Of a stretch of 53,541 nucleotides of DNA, positions 32,080 through 41,835 are shown one piece after another (the first letter of the stretch is position 1; each line of letters starts with the position of its first letter). Origin of the DNA: Chara braunii (taxonomy: Eukaryota > Streptophyta > Charophyceae > Charales > Characeae); the NCBI GenBank assembly GCA_003427395.1, contig BFEA01000091.1, positions 2,549,765 to 2,603,305 of the forward strand. Reading direction: 5' to 3'. The translations under genes and the position numbers were made by a program. A model generated the notes under the pieces. That model saw only the letters and a program-made list of their open reading frames with translations. It was not told the DNA's origin and did no database searches.

Positions 32080-32400
32080 AAAAAATTTCGGCAGCGCTTC
32101 CCGTAGGAAAAATATCTTTTCAGAATTTATATCAGCCCAAATATAAAATAAGAGATAGTCTTTGACTTTCCAAAGTTCAATTTTTGTCTAACTTCTTGAT
32201 TTAGCAGAAATTTGGGTAGCACTCCCTTTAGAAAAGGAGACTTTCCAGATTTTTACTAAGTCGTATATGAAGTTTAGACAAGTTGAACTTTGAAAAGTCA
32301 AAATTTGACTAACTCCTTGGATTTGCAGAAATTTCGGCAGCGCTTCCCGTAGAGAAAGTAGCTTACCAAAATTTATACAAAGCCAAGTATAACAAAAAAT
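32080..32400 (-). repeat. Three tandem units of about 120 bp in copy D
   Basis: Units starting near 32085, 32210 and 32327 share AAATTTCGGCAGCGCTTCCC (or GGGTAGCACTCCC), then GTAG(A)AAA, a pyrimidine/A-rich part and AAAGTCAAA. Copy E has at least two such units (53318 and 53440). Confidence 0.75.
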
Positions 32401-32672
32401 CCCAGAAAATGCGAGAATTGATCTAAGTAAAAAAAAACTTAGCTCAGAAAATGCAGAAACTGAAGCTAACTCCTATCGCTCTAGCACGTGGCGAGCCTCT
32501 AAAGCAACTACCTGTCAAACTGAAACTCAGACCAAGTAGTAGCCTCACTCAGTCACATGCAGGCCAAACCACAAAGGTAAGTACTCTCACCATCCCCAAG
32601 CCAACTTGGCAGACAATAGTTCATAATCTCTCGATGCTTTATTCCCTTATACCCAGCTTACATAGGGCATAA

Positions 32673-33500
32673 AGTCAAGCTGTCCAATCTTATGGAACTT
32701 GCCTGACTCAGCCATTGAGTATACACGAACAGGTTGTGCAACTACTTCTCTCTTCTTTTTGGGCATATGACTAAGTCGTTCATCTTAGAACAAGGCTCAG
32801 CCGCCCCGAACTGTTTAATATCCAAATTACATATACCTTTCTGAGCTTGGTGTTCAAAAGCTGGGCATAGGACTGAGCCGTTTATCTTAGAACAAGGTCC
32901 AGCCTGCCCAGGGTTACCTTCAATTATACTCTTAGTTATACTCTCTTCACTTCATGATAAGCTATAGCCAGGCCGTCCAATCTTATGGAACCCATGCCTG
33001 ACTAGCCTGTTCATAAATAGGATAGTATAAAATATAGCCAAAATTTTAACCTTTTGCGTTCCAACATGTGCGAGGCTTTGGGCCAGACCGTCCAATCTTA
33101 TGGAACATATCTGGTCCTCTGCCAGGTTCGTTTTTCTCTGATCCACTGTGTGCGGCATGAGTCCAAGGACGTCCAATCTTATGGACATGCCCTGCCCTCA
33201 GCGAGAATTACTCCCTCAGAATGAAACAGGAAGGGGTTGAGCCGTCCAATCTTATGAACTTGCTCAGGCCTCCTCGATCAAAAACAAAAAAAACATAACA
33301 AACCCCAACCAACCATGGCAACCAAACCCTCCAATCTTATGGTACAGGTCTGGCCCCTAAAAAGTCAGCCACAGTCAAACCCTCACAATTCAGAGCAATC
33401 AGGCCGTCCAATCTTATGGAACTGGTCTGACTCTCCATGCAATTCAAAAATAAACACAACGGTCAGGCCATCCAATCTTATGGAACATGCCTGACGCCAT
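32673..33500 (-). ncRNA. Array of about ten hairpins with a conserved loop and varying stems
   Basis: Eight sites carry GTCCAATCTTATGGAAC or a near variant (near 32682, 32975, 33090, 33171, 33244, 33330, 33405, 33470), and two carry CGTTCATCTTAGAACAAG-like versions (32777, 32879). Spacing is 65-115 bp. Each is flanked by arms that pair with each other but differ between sites: GTCAGGC/GCCTGAC at the last site, GGCCAGA/TCTGGTC at 33084-33115, AGTCAAGC/GCCTGACT at the first. The inner GTCC/GGAC versus GTTC/GAAC change is also compensatory. This pattern suggests selection on RNA structure. The array lies 3-4 kb into copy D; sense is probably the minus strand. Confidence 0.75.
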
Positions 33501-36240
33501 AGGACCCGTTCAATCTCAAGCAAAACCACCTTTCTCCCAACCTTCCCCCCAGATGCAGCCCCTTTTGTTCACAGTCTGCATTCAGATAACCAAAAGAAAC
33601 TGAAACTGCGATTACACACTCATTCCTTTACTTAGTCTGACTTGTGTCCTGTCAGTCAAACCAAAGTCAAAATAGGGGTGCATGCAGTATACTCAGTCAA
33701 CATAGCAGGACGTACAAATAGGGGTTATACCAAGGTATATAGAGGGGAAGCAATGGTTAGCTTTCAGTTCCTTGCCTCCAGAGCCTCGCCTAGGCTCCAG
33801 CAGAGCTCCCGCAATCGGTGGGGCGAACCTCCCACAGAGGCCTTGGCGCGGGTTACGGGTTGCAATCCCGCCTGCCGCCTTCCTCTCAGAACCAAATAGA
33901 CTAGACTTAGAGTAAGAAGGGCAAAAGGAGAAGGTTTTCAGACTCTCAGATCCAAGGAGGGTGCTCTCAGACTCGCAGGAGAGGGCCTTAGAGTCGTCAA
34001 TTGCCTGAGGGTCCACGCAATGGCGGCCAAGACGCGCAGCCGCTAGCCTGTCCGAAGTCAACCCGAAGTCAACCACCCACCGTGGACTCCTTGATAATCC
34101 TCACACTCGCCGCAACAATACCTCTCTCCACACACACCCCCCCTCCTGCAGGGCTTGTGACTCAGAACGCAGCAGCTACAAATAAGGTCGCAAGCTCGTA
34201 GCTCCTCTCTGGTTACTCCGTTTGGCAGTCTAGGCAGCGCACCGGCCAACGTTGCTAGTTAGTCAGTGAACCTGCAGATACGCAGCTCACCCCGTGTGCA
34301 GTCCACCAGTACGCAGCAGTCTCCTTCTCCTCACTTCTCCTCCTGTCTTTCCCTCCTCCTTTCAATGCGGCTGTTCCCTGGCCTCGGCCAGGCAAACGTC
34401 CACCGCAATTCCCCCTTCATTAGCCCGATCGATAGCCTGTGCAGGGCAGCGACCAACAAGTAAATCTTCAAACTCGTCCTTTGTCTCTCACCGCTCCGTG
34501 CTGCAGTTGATCAGCGTATCAACTAGCAGATAAGCCGCGAGCGCCCGGTGAGTACACAACAAGGGGGTTGCAGTAGCAGGCGCATTAAGCGACTCAGCAA
34601 TCTGCAGCCTGCTGTCTCGGCCCGCTCACCCCCTCACCCCATATCCGACCTCAGGCACGGCGCCCAACCTCCCTTTTCCTCTCACTGCCTTCCTACCCCT
34701 CTACTCCGCTGCCCCTCCTTTCTACCGTAACACCCGGTATGCGAGTGTACCTGGCCACTTTACCGGGCCTGGTTCAGTCCAAGAAGAGGGTGGGGCTAAC
34801 CGGCGAAAAGGAGAGACTCTCGACTCGTAATGACAGGAATGGAGACCTCTATCCCAATCGGGGGGTCGTCGATATGGGGAACAAGCTGCATCGCTAGGTA
34901 AGTAAAGAAACAAAAAACGAAAAAAAACAAAAATAAAAAAAACAGAAAAATAAGAAGGAATCTTTCACTAGAAATCGGGCAGGTTCACTCCCGTTTTTAC
35001 GTGGCAGCAAACTACTCTCCCCTGGCGCAGCTTCCTTACTAACGACCTCAAAGACTAACCGTTAAACTTTAAATCCGATACCGCCATCGCACTTGCGCCG
35101 CCCAAAAACCCCCATTACGACACTTGTTTCACCTGATCTCGTCACGGATCGGGCAGGAACTCAATCCCCCCTTCCCTCACCATCTCCATAGCCACTTTCA
35201 CGCACTTCAAGACTTGCCCAACTCGGATCCTACTAACTCTTATCTAAAACTAACTTCATGATCCTCCTCGCCCGACCCCAAAACCCCGATTTCGACTCCT
35301 AGCTCGACGAAATCGGTCAGGATATGACCGAGATAGACTAACTTCCCTCTCATTCCCCCACTTCTCCGCCATAGCCCGGCGCACCACCTCCGCTGTCCAA
35401 CTCCCATATCACTACCTTTCGACTAAAACGGGCGTCAGATTCGAATTCGCGAGGGGCAAAACCCCCAACTTACTACCTTCTCTCACTCGATTCGATCACG
35501 AATCGAGCGAAATCCCGAGTCCTCTCTTTCCACCACTTCCCCTTCCGCCATACCTCGACGCAGTTCATTTTTCACACTACTTATTTTTTACTAATCTAGA
35601 ACTAAAACTAACACTACCACTAACTTCGCCCTGCCCAGATCCCTCCGGATCGCCTCTTCTCTCATCAAAACCCATGTTGTATCGCGCGCGCACCTCTCCT
35701 CCACTGCGCCTCAGCCCACCACTCCGCCATCACTGTCTCCGAATGCACCCGGCGCCCACTACCGTTCGGGTTCATCCTCCCCCTACCAGTCCGTCGCTTC
35801 CCGGTCGGTCCCCCTTCTGCCTGCCCCAGCGCCCGCTCCCACTACGCCCACTTTCTGTCTCCCCGCTCCCACTCTGCGCCGCCCGGTATGTATTCACCAC
35901 TCCCTTCCTCTCGTCGCCCCGACAGCGGTGGCCGACCCGATGACTGCAGCGCTCTACTCCGCCTCCCCGTACTCACCTCGTAGCCACGGCCACCCGCCTG
36001 TCCCATCCCCCGTTGTTGCACCTTCCCCTCCCGCACATGCACCTAGCGTTCCATCCCGTCCCGGTTCCTTCCCGTTTTCCCCCCTTTCCTAGCTGTCTCC
36101 GTGCCCCTCCCCCCACTGCCTGCCTTTAACCCCGGTCTGATAGTTACCGCGCCGCGGCCCACTCGTGGCTTTGTCATCGCGCCCCACCTCCCCGCCTGCG
36201 AACAAAGAGCACTCCAAGGCCACCTAGCGCACCGCGGGCA
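33501..36240 (-). other. C-rich (plus strand) non-coding middle of copy D
   Basis: 34260-36240 is strongly pyrimidine-rich on the plus strand, hence purine-rich in element sense. Open frames here have Ser/Pro/Arg-rich low-complexity translations and no domain. A poly-A-rich patch lies at 34907-34950. Confidence 0.5.
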
Positions 36241-36842
36241 ACCTTAGTGCCCGCCACCCAGAGATGCATCGTTGGCCCTCCCGAATGGTACTAAGCAGAC
36301 CCCCCCCCGGTACTCATAGGGGGAGGGGACCGAAGCGGAGGAAACAATGACCGGCCCGTCGAAAAAGCTCGGTCCTGATACTACCGGCTGTCCCCTGGCC
36401 GGCACCGCCCACCTGCTGCAGCAGGCGTCACGCCTGCTGGTGATTGCAGTTCCCACATGTTCCCTCGTCGGAGGCTTGAGCACGGGACGTGGCTGCTACG
36501 AGGTTCCCCGCAGTACTACAAAGGGGTAACTTCGGCGTGGCCACGACAACAGTTTGTAATCAAACCTCAGCCAACCCGCGAATACAACGCACCCCGCGCG
36601 GCTTCATCGAACCCGAAGCGCGTGACCGCGCCGTGGTGGCCATTAAATTTGGCGCTGGTCCGGGTCAACGGCACGCCGGTGCGTAAACGAGACGAACAAA
36701 AATACGGTGCTAAAAGGGGATTATCTAGGAAATGCCACCATCGATCGAGCGCTGAGGATGGCAAAACCAAGGGGGATAGCCCCGCCAGGCCCTCAACCCC
36801 TCGGTTCCTTCGCACCACTCTGATATCCCTCATTGCCGTCGC

Positions 36843-36905
36843 TCGTCCTCGATCCCTGAATCTCCCTAATGAAAGTCTGGCGCCGCAACCAATAACGCTA
36901 GGCCC
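36843..36905 (-). pseudogene. tRNA-Glu-like segment in copy D
   Basis: On the minus strand: CCTAGCGTTATTGGTTGCGG (D-arm region), CCAGACTTTCATTAGGGAG with TTC in the anticodon position, and TTCAGGGATCGAGG resembling the T-arm and B box. It is the clearest of the Glu-like copies but lacks a matching acceptor stem. It lies about 415 bp inside the T1 end, followed in sense by the body block (GCGAAGGAACCGAGGGG). Confidence 0.55.
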
Positions 36906-37319
36906 AAGTCTGGGTCTAGAGCTGGCGGACGCTCAAATGAACAGGCACTGCGCGACGCGCCAAGCTACCGAAACACCTTCATAAGTCACATTATAGCCGA
37001 TGCCGTCCTCCACACGCACGCACGAGTCACAAGTAAGCACACCAATCAACGAGACAATCTTTTTTATCCCTATTTAATCAGGAAGACAAAATTTGGCCGG
37101 TGGTCACGCCGGCCCTTCAATCATCAACAAATAAAAAAATCACGCGCGCCTCAAATCCGCGCGCCCACACACTCCCTATTATAGTCAACCCTCCAACCGT
37201 CGTAACCATACAGACGCAGCCGCGCCTCGCGCGGTACACTTAACTTTGAGCCAAATTCATTTTTTCTGTCATTTGCAAAAACCAGGGTGGATACCCTTGT
37301 AAGGGTATTCGCGCCGACA

Positions 37320-37482
37320 GCGCTAAGCTAGTAATCATGGTTACGGGGCCGAAGTTCGAGGGCCCCTGGGCTGACCCCCGAACATTCGGGCGTTCGGGGT
37401 TCCATTGGGGGGCTGAACCTGAAGGGGTTCGGCCCCCGCCCAAAATTATTTCGGGATCTATTTTTTTTTTTTTTTTTTTTTT
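37320..37482. repeat. GC-rich GTTCGGG-word region and poly-T
   Basis: GGGGCCGAAGTTCGAGGGCC, CGAACATTCGGGCGTTCGGG and related words occur at 37340-37440, followed by a run of more than 20 T. Similar words occur at 39815-39905. Confidence 0.6.
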
Positions 37483-37904
37483 GCAACTTTTGTGGGACAT
37501 GCGCTACATGCATAAAAACTTTTAAGGCATTTTGCCAAGCCAAACAAAAATGAAAATTGCCAAAGATGGCAGTGTTAAAACGTGCTTGGCTACTTAGTTT
37601 TTTATTTTTTCCACTTCCCAATTTTTATTATGATTTTATTTTGGCATCTCAAATATTTTATTATTTTTTGAAAAAATTTGCATGAGTTTTGTATTATGTG
37701 AAGTACACATATGTAAAGTTGCACGTCATTTGAATATGCCAAAAACAAAATGAAAACTTTTAAATTTAGCAAGGAATTATGATATAATGCTCAGACAAAT
37801 ATTGTTTAGTTTCTTTTTTTTGCATTAACCCGAAAAAAACATATGTAAGTTCTATTCGAATTACCTACGGAAATTGGGTTTTCATAAATTGCTTGTTTTT
37901 TCCC
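37483..37904. other. AT-rich intergenic stretch
   Basis: No ORF or repeat family recognised. Confidence 0.4.
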
Positions 37905-38036
37905 GAATAGAACGTACGTTCGAATCTGGGTAGCACGGCGTACGTGTACGCGGGTTGCACGTACACGCGTACACGTATCCGTGTACACGACACGTACGCA
38001 CGTACACGTACTCCCGTACGTGGGAATACGTAAAAA
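37905..38036. repeat. CGTACG-rich palindromic segment 1
   Basis: Dense alternation of ACGTAC, GTACACG and CGTACG words, starting with GAATAGAACGTACGTTCGAA. Many overlapping self-complementary words occur. Related segments lie at 38678-38820 and 39150-39203. Confidence 0.8.
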
Positions 38037-38146
38037 AANTTATGCACAATGATATTTCAAACAACGTTTGCCTGAGAATGATCTCGAAATTCGGTACCAA
38101 ACTCGAGTTAAAAATCAAAGACACAAAAAATAAAGAAAATGAAAAA

Positions 38147-38186
<40 letters not shown>

Positions 38187-39100
38187 ATCTAACAAATTAA
38201 AAAAAAATATATGTTATGCACAATGATATTTCAAACAACTTTTGCCTGAGACTCATCGCAAAATTCTGTATCAAACTCGAGTTAAAAATCAAAGATACAA
38301 AAAATAAATAAATCAAAATAAAAAATAAAAAATTTTGGAAAAAAACATAAAAACTAAAAACAAACTTCTGTAATAAATATATGTTATGCAAAAACATGAT
38401 ACAAATAAATTTTGTCTGGGAGTCATCACTGAATTCCCAATCGAACTCGAGTAAGAAATAAAAAAATAAAAAAAGGTAATATTATTATAATAATTTAAAT
38501 AATATTTAATATATATATATTTTTATATATTTTTTTTAAGTTTTCTTCAAGGTTTTGGATTTTTAAATCAAAATTGATTGGGAATTCGGGTATGACTCCT
38601 TGGCAAAAATTGTTGTTATCATTATTCTGCACAACATACTTTTTTTTTAACAATTTTTTATATTTGTTTTTTCTTTTTTTTTACGTACGCATTCGTACGT
38701 ATACGCTGGACTATGTACACGTATGCACTCCGTACACGTACGGGGTACTACCCAAGTTCGAATATAACGTACACACGTTGTATTTGAATACAACGTACGT
38801 ATGTTGTATTCGAATTTTTTCAATTTTGATTTTTCAAAAATAATCAAAAGAATCCGTAAAAAAAAAATGTTATACAAACAACTTTTGACTGAGGGTCTTG
38901 TCGAAACTCACAAGCAAATTCGAGAAAAAAATAGAAACGAGGATGAAAATATTTTTTATTGACTTTTTCATAATTTCGATTTATTAAAAAAATCATTAAA
39001 AAAAATCCGAGAAAAAGTATGTTATACAAAATTGCAACGCAAACAACTTTTGTCTGATGGTCTTGGCAAAATTCCCAACCAAATTTGAGATAAAAATAAA
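38036..39100. repeat. Array of 80-bp modules in both orientations
   Basis: The core TATGTTATGCACAATGATAT ... CAACTTTTGCCTGAG ... AACTCGAGTTAAAAATCAAA begins near 38038, 38212 and 38387 (plus), 38866 and 39017 (plus, shorter), and about 38640 reading minus. Units are separated by A/T runs. The same module is inside both R1 elements and at 4640-4700. It includes a poly-A of about 35 at 38150-38185. Confidence 0.8.
38678..38820. repeat. CGTACG-rich palindromic segment 2
   Basis: Contains ACGTACGCATTCGTACGTAT, TGTACACGTATGCACTCCG, CCCAAGTTCGAATATAACGT and ATTTGAATACAACGTACG. The TTCGAAT/ATTCGAA and ACGTACGT words match segments 1 and 3. Confidence 0.8.
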
Positions 39101-39149
39101 AACAATGGCGGTACTAGAGGCTTCTGAAAAGATGTAATCTAAAACTCGT

Positions 39150-39203
39150 TCGATAACGTACGTACGTTGTATTCGTATAGAACGTACGTACGTTTTTTCC
39201 GGG
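39150..39203. repeat. CGTACG-rich palindromic segment 3
   Basis: AACGTACGTACGTT occurs twice, separated by a GTATTCGTATAG linker, directly left of the second R1 element. Confidence 0.85.
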
Positions 39204-39212
39204 TTAAGAAGG

Positions 39213-39765
39213 TAGGCTACCAGCCGGGCCGCCCGGGTCACCCTATTTTCCCGGGCGGCCTGGCCGTGCAATGACTAGAGAAGGTTCTAGCCAAAAAAAA
39301 NNNNNNNNNNNNNNNNNNNNNNNNNNNNNNNNNNNNNNNNNNNNNNNNNNNNNNNNNNNNNNNNNNNNNNNNNNNNNNNNNNNNNNNNNNNNNNNNNNNN
39401 NNNNNNNNNNNNNNNNNNNNNNNNNNNNNNNNNNNNNNNNNNNNNNNNNNNNNNNNNNNNNNNNNNNNNNNNNNNNNNNNNNNNNNNNNNNNNNNNNNNN
39501 NNNNNNNNNNNNNNNNNNNNNNNNNNNNNNNNNNNNNNNNNNNNNNNNNNNNNNNNNNNNNNNNNNNNNNNNCCAAAAAAAAAAAAAAAAAAAAAAATCG
39601 AAAAAAAACTATCTTATGAAAATAAACTGAACAACTTTTGCCTTAGGGTCATATCGAACATTTTTATCAAATTTAAAATAAAAATTTGAACTAAAAAATA
39701 ATTTTTATTTTTTAATTTATTTTTGGCTCGGTCGGGCAAGTGGACCCGGCCCACTCTGATAGCCT
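39213..39765 (+). mobile_element. R1 small inverted-repeat element, copy 2
   Basis: Ends are AGGCTACCAG (39214) and CTGATAGCCT (39756), nearly perfect terminal inverted repeats. The GC hairpin (GGCCGCCCGGG against CCCGGGCGGCC) at the left, the 80-bp module near 39612-39690 and the CTCGGTCGGGCAAG segment at the right match copy 1 at 1005-1256. A 272-base gap (39301-39572) hides the middle, so its length is uncertain. Confidence 0.6.
39301..39572. other. Assembly gap (272 N)
   Basis: Bounded by A-rich sequence; lies inside the second R1 element. Confidence 1.
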
Positions 39766-40789
39766 CAATAACGTATTGAGTTTTTTGGATTTTTTTATTT
39801 TTTTTTGTCCACGTTCAGCCCGAACGGCCGAACGCATCCCCAAGGGGTCCTGTACGTTCAGGCATTCGGGTTCGGGAGTTTGGCCCGTCCCGAACGTCGA
39901 GCACCTTGATAATAATAATAATAACACAAGGACAGTGATGGATCGATGGACAGAAGCTCAAATTGCAATATCACTTTGTAGACCAGATAGTCGTGTACCA
40001 AACAAAAAACAATTTCCCCCAAGTTGTAAACCAAATAGGAGCAATGCAACGAACTCTCATGTCCATGCTCAACCCCAACTCACCATCATCGACAATGTAT
40101 ACAATGTCACTCTTCTCTCTAGCGCCAAGCGTCCATCCCACTACTCAGCCTATCTAGCTTATCTACATTCATGCAAAAAATCACATCGAAGTTGAAGACC
40201 GATATATGTGACATCACCATCAATGCAGACTGCTAGCATACACCAGGTACATTTCTCTCTCCTCCCTCATCACGCCCTGTCTCCCACACTGCATGTGCCT
40301 CCTACCGAAGACTACCATCGCCATCACTTCGCCTGCGGCCAACAGCCTCGCGTTGGGCCAAAGTGTCTGCATTCTGGTTACATTCAGGTGTGCCCCGTCC
40401 ACCAGCCTCACGTTGGGCCAAAGTGTCTTCAAATAGTTACAAGGGCCTGTACAATCAGGTGTGCCCCGTCCACCAGACCCCAAGTGTTTGTTGCGATCTC
40501 ATTAGCTCATGTCATGTGTGTGCGACGAAGTTGCTTTCTCATTGGTCCAGGACGATTACGTGACTTGTCAGTCTCTGAATGCATGTGCCCAGGTCCTCAA
40601 CCGAATGAGCTCCGGGCTCAACTGTTTCATGCAACTGCTGCTTCTCAGTGCGTATTCATGCATGACTAGATATAACAAAGCCTGCGTCCTCGTGACATTT
40701 ATCCGGGTCTCGCGCATGACGCATAACTGTTTTCTTTGTCAAAAAGGTTATGGGTTTGATACAAAAAGGGACTAGGCGAGGTGTATCTA
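39766..40789. other. Intergenic stretch with a short direct repeat
   Basis: 39815-39905 has GTTCGGG words like those at 37.34-37.44 kb. 40325-40485 repeats a GTTGGGCCAAAGTGTC word twice and a GGTGTGCCCCGTCCACCAG word twice. The open frames (39740-40195, 40208-40669) show no domain. Confidence 0.45.
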
Positions 40790-41100
40790 GTGGCGCTTCC
40801 ATACGGGTCTGATTAAGGCGTTTGACTGTGCGTACCCCCTATGATACAACGAACGAGAAACGCCTTCGGCTAAGCCACCTTTGCAATTACAACTGAGTAA
40901 CTTTCGCATGTGGTTTAGTAGCTCGACGGGGATACGTATGTCCAAGGGTGGTGACAGCCCCTTGGGAAGAGATAAGTTGTACCTCGCGTGACCCTATCCT
41001 GTTGTAGGGGTTTACGAAAGGTATGGCTGGTGCACTTTGCCGGAGCGGCGAAAGCTCCACTGCGAAAAAGTCATGCACAAATCCTGTGTGACGCGGTCGG
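40790..41100 (+). repeat. TGTCGG-family subterminal block, copy F part 1
   Basis: Shares GAGAAACGCCTTCGGCTAAG (C: AACGCCCTCGGCTGA), GGGTGGTGACAGCCCCTTGG and CCCTATCCTGTTGTAGGGG (40992-41010) with C, D and E, then GTGTGACGCGGTCGGGAGGG. The T2 end itself is decayed (GACATTCGATG near 41118). Confidence 0.6.
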
Positions 41101-41545
41101 GAGGGTCCACTCTTGTGACATTCGATGAGAGAATGGGGAAGACTGGCGGTGTGGCCGATTATATTCAGCTTTTGGCGAGGTCGTTGGGGTGTTAGGCCGT
41201 TGGAATGCTAAGTCTAACTCCCATCCTAGTGAAATAGTGGCACGCGGCTGCTAATCCGCGGGATTCACAGCCTAAGGGGCTAACAACCCGAGGGACCACC
41301 GCGCCAGGGTGCTTGCCCGCCATAAAGGTCGAATAAGCATGCAGCCGCGCGAGTCGTGACTCGGCTAATCGGAGAGAAGGTTGCGTCCGACCTTTGTATT
41401 TTTTATTTAGGTCGAGCGTGAGCCAGCTGCGAGATGGTGAAGGCAAGCCGCTTGGCCAGGGGGCTCAGAGCCCAACCAATTGAACAAGGGGGGGTGGCCT
41501 GCCAACATGCCTGAACCTCTGAGCCTGCTCGGCCTCATTGAGGGC

Positions 41546-41691
41546 GGCCTGGTGATTGGGCAAGCTCTTCTTATAGAAGAGTTGCTCTTATCATACCATG
41601 ATAGGAGCTAGCCCAGCAGGTAACCCATCGGCCTTACATCCCGCAAATGGGGGGATCGAAGGCATTAGGCCCCACTGGGCTAGCTCCTTTT
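41546..41691 (+). ncRNA. Structured tRNA-like region in copy F
   Basis: AGGAGCTAGCCCAG near 41603 pairs perfectly (14 bp) with CTGGGCTAGCTCCT near 41675. Upstream GCAAGCTCTTC/GAAGAGTTGC and TATCAT/ATGATA hairpins replace the differently sequenced hairpin at the same place in C. The enclosed text has a TAGCCCAGCAGG A box and a GGATCGAAGGC B-box-like word. Stem conservation with changed bases points to a maintained fold. Confidence 0.55.
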
Positions 41692-41781
41692 GGTAGCGGT
41701 CGTCGGGGAAAGCAGGTCGGCGAGGCCAATTTCAATACCGTGATTAACGAGATCACGCGACTAAAACCAGCCGCGCGGAAA

Positions 41782-41835
41782 AGCAAGGTGCCTTCACAAG
41801 GATGACACATATAAATCGAGAAAAGGTCCATATTT
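41782..41835 (+). pseudogene. U6 snRNA 3' part, diverged
   Basis: AAGGATGACACATATAAATCG followed by AGAAAAGGTCCATATTT follows the U6 3' half and includes the 3' GGTCCATATTT end missing in copy C. The CCCCTGCG part is altered to CCTTCA. Confidence 0.7.

Larger units (their letters stand above)
30337..37319 (-). mobile_element. TGTCGG-family element, copy D (7 kb, both termini)
   Basis: Read on the minus strand it starts at 37319 with TGTCGGCGCGAATACCC (T1, with the ATACCCTTACAAGGGTAT palindrome) and ends at 30337 with ...GGACCGATGCGCCCGACA (T2). GCGC occurs directly outside both ends (30333-30336 and 37320-37323), a possible 4-bp target duplication. In sense order it holds the tRNA-Glu-like block, the body block, a purine-rich region, the hairpin array, 120-bp tandem units, small palindromes and the conserved subterminal block. 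No convincing ORF was found, so it looks non-autonomous or RNA-only. Copy E matches its T2-proximal part in the same order. Confidence 0.7.

Noticed and set aside
32673-33500. CRISPR-like array
   Set aside because: The conserved part is a short loop, not a full repeat; spacing varies from 65 to 115 bp, arms are self-complementary and the genome is eukaryotic.
36843-36905. A working tRNA-Glu gene
   Set aside because: The acceptor stem cannot be closed and the T-arm differs from consensus; it is called tRNA-derived instead.
36457-36984. 175-codon plus-strand frame in copy D
   Set aside because: It runs antisense through the tRNA-like and body blocks of the element, and its translation has no family features.
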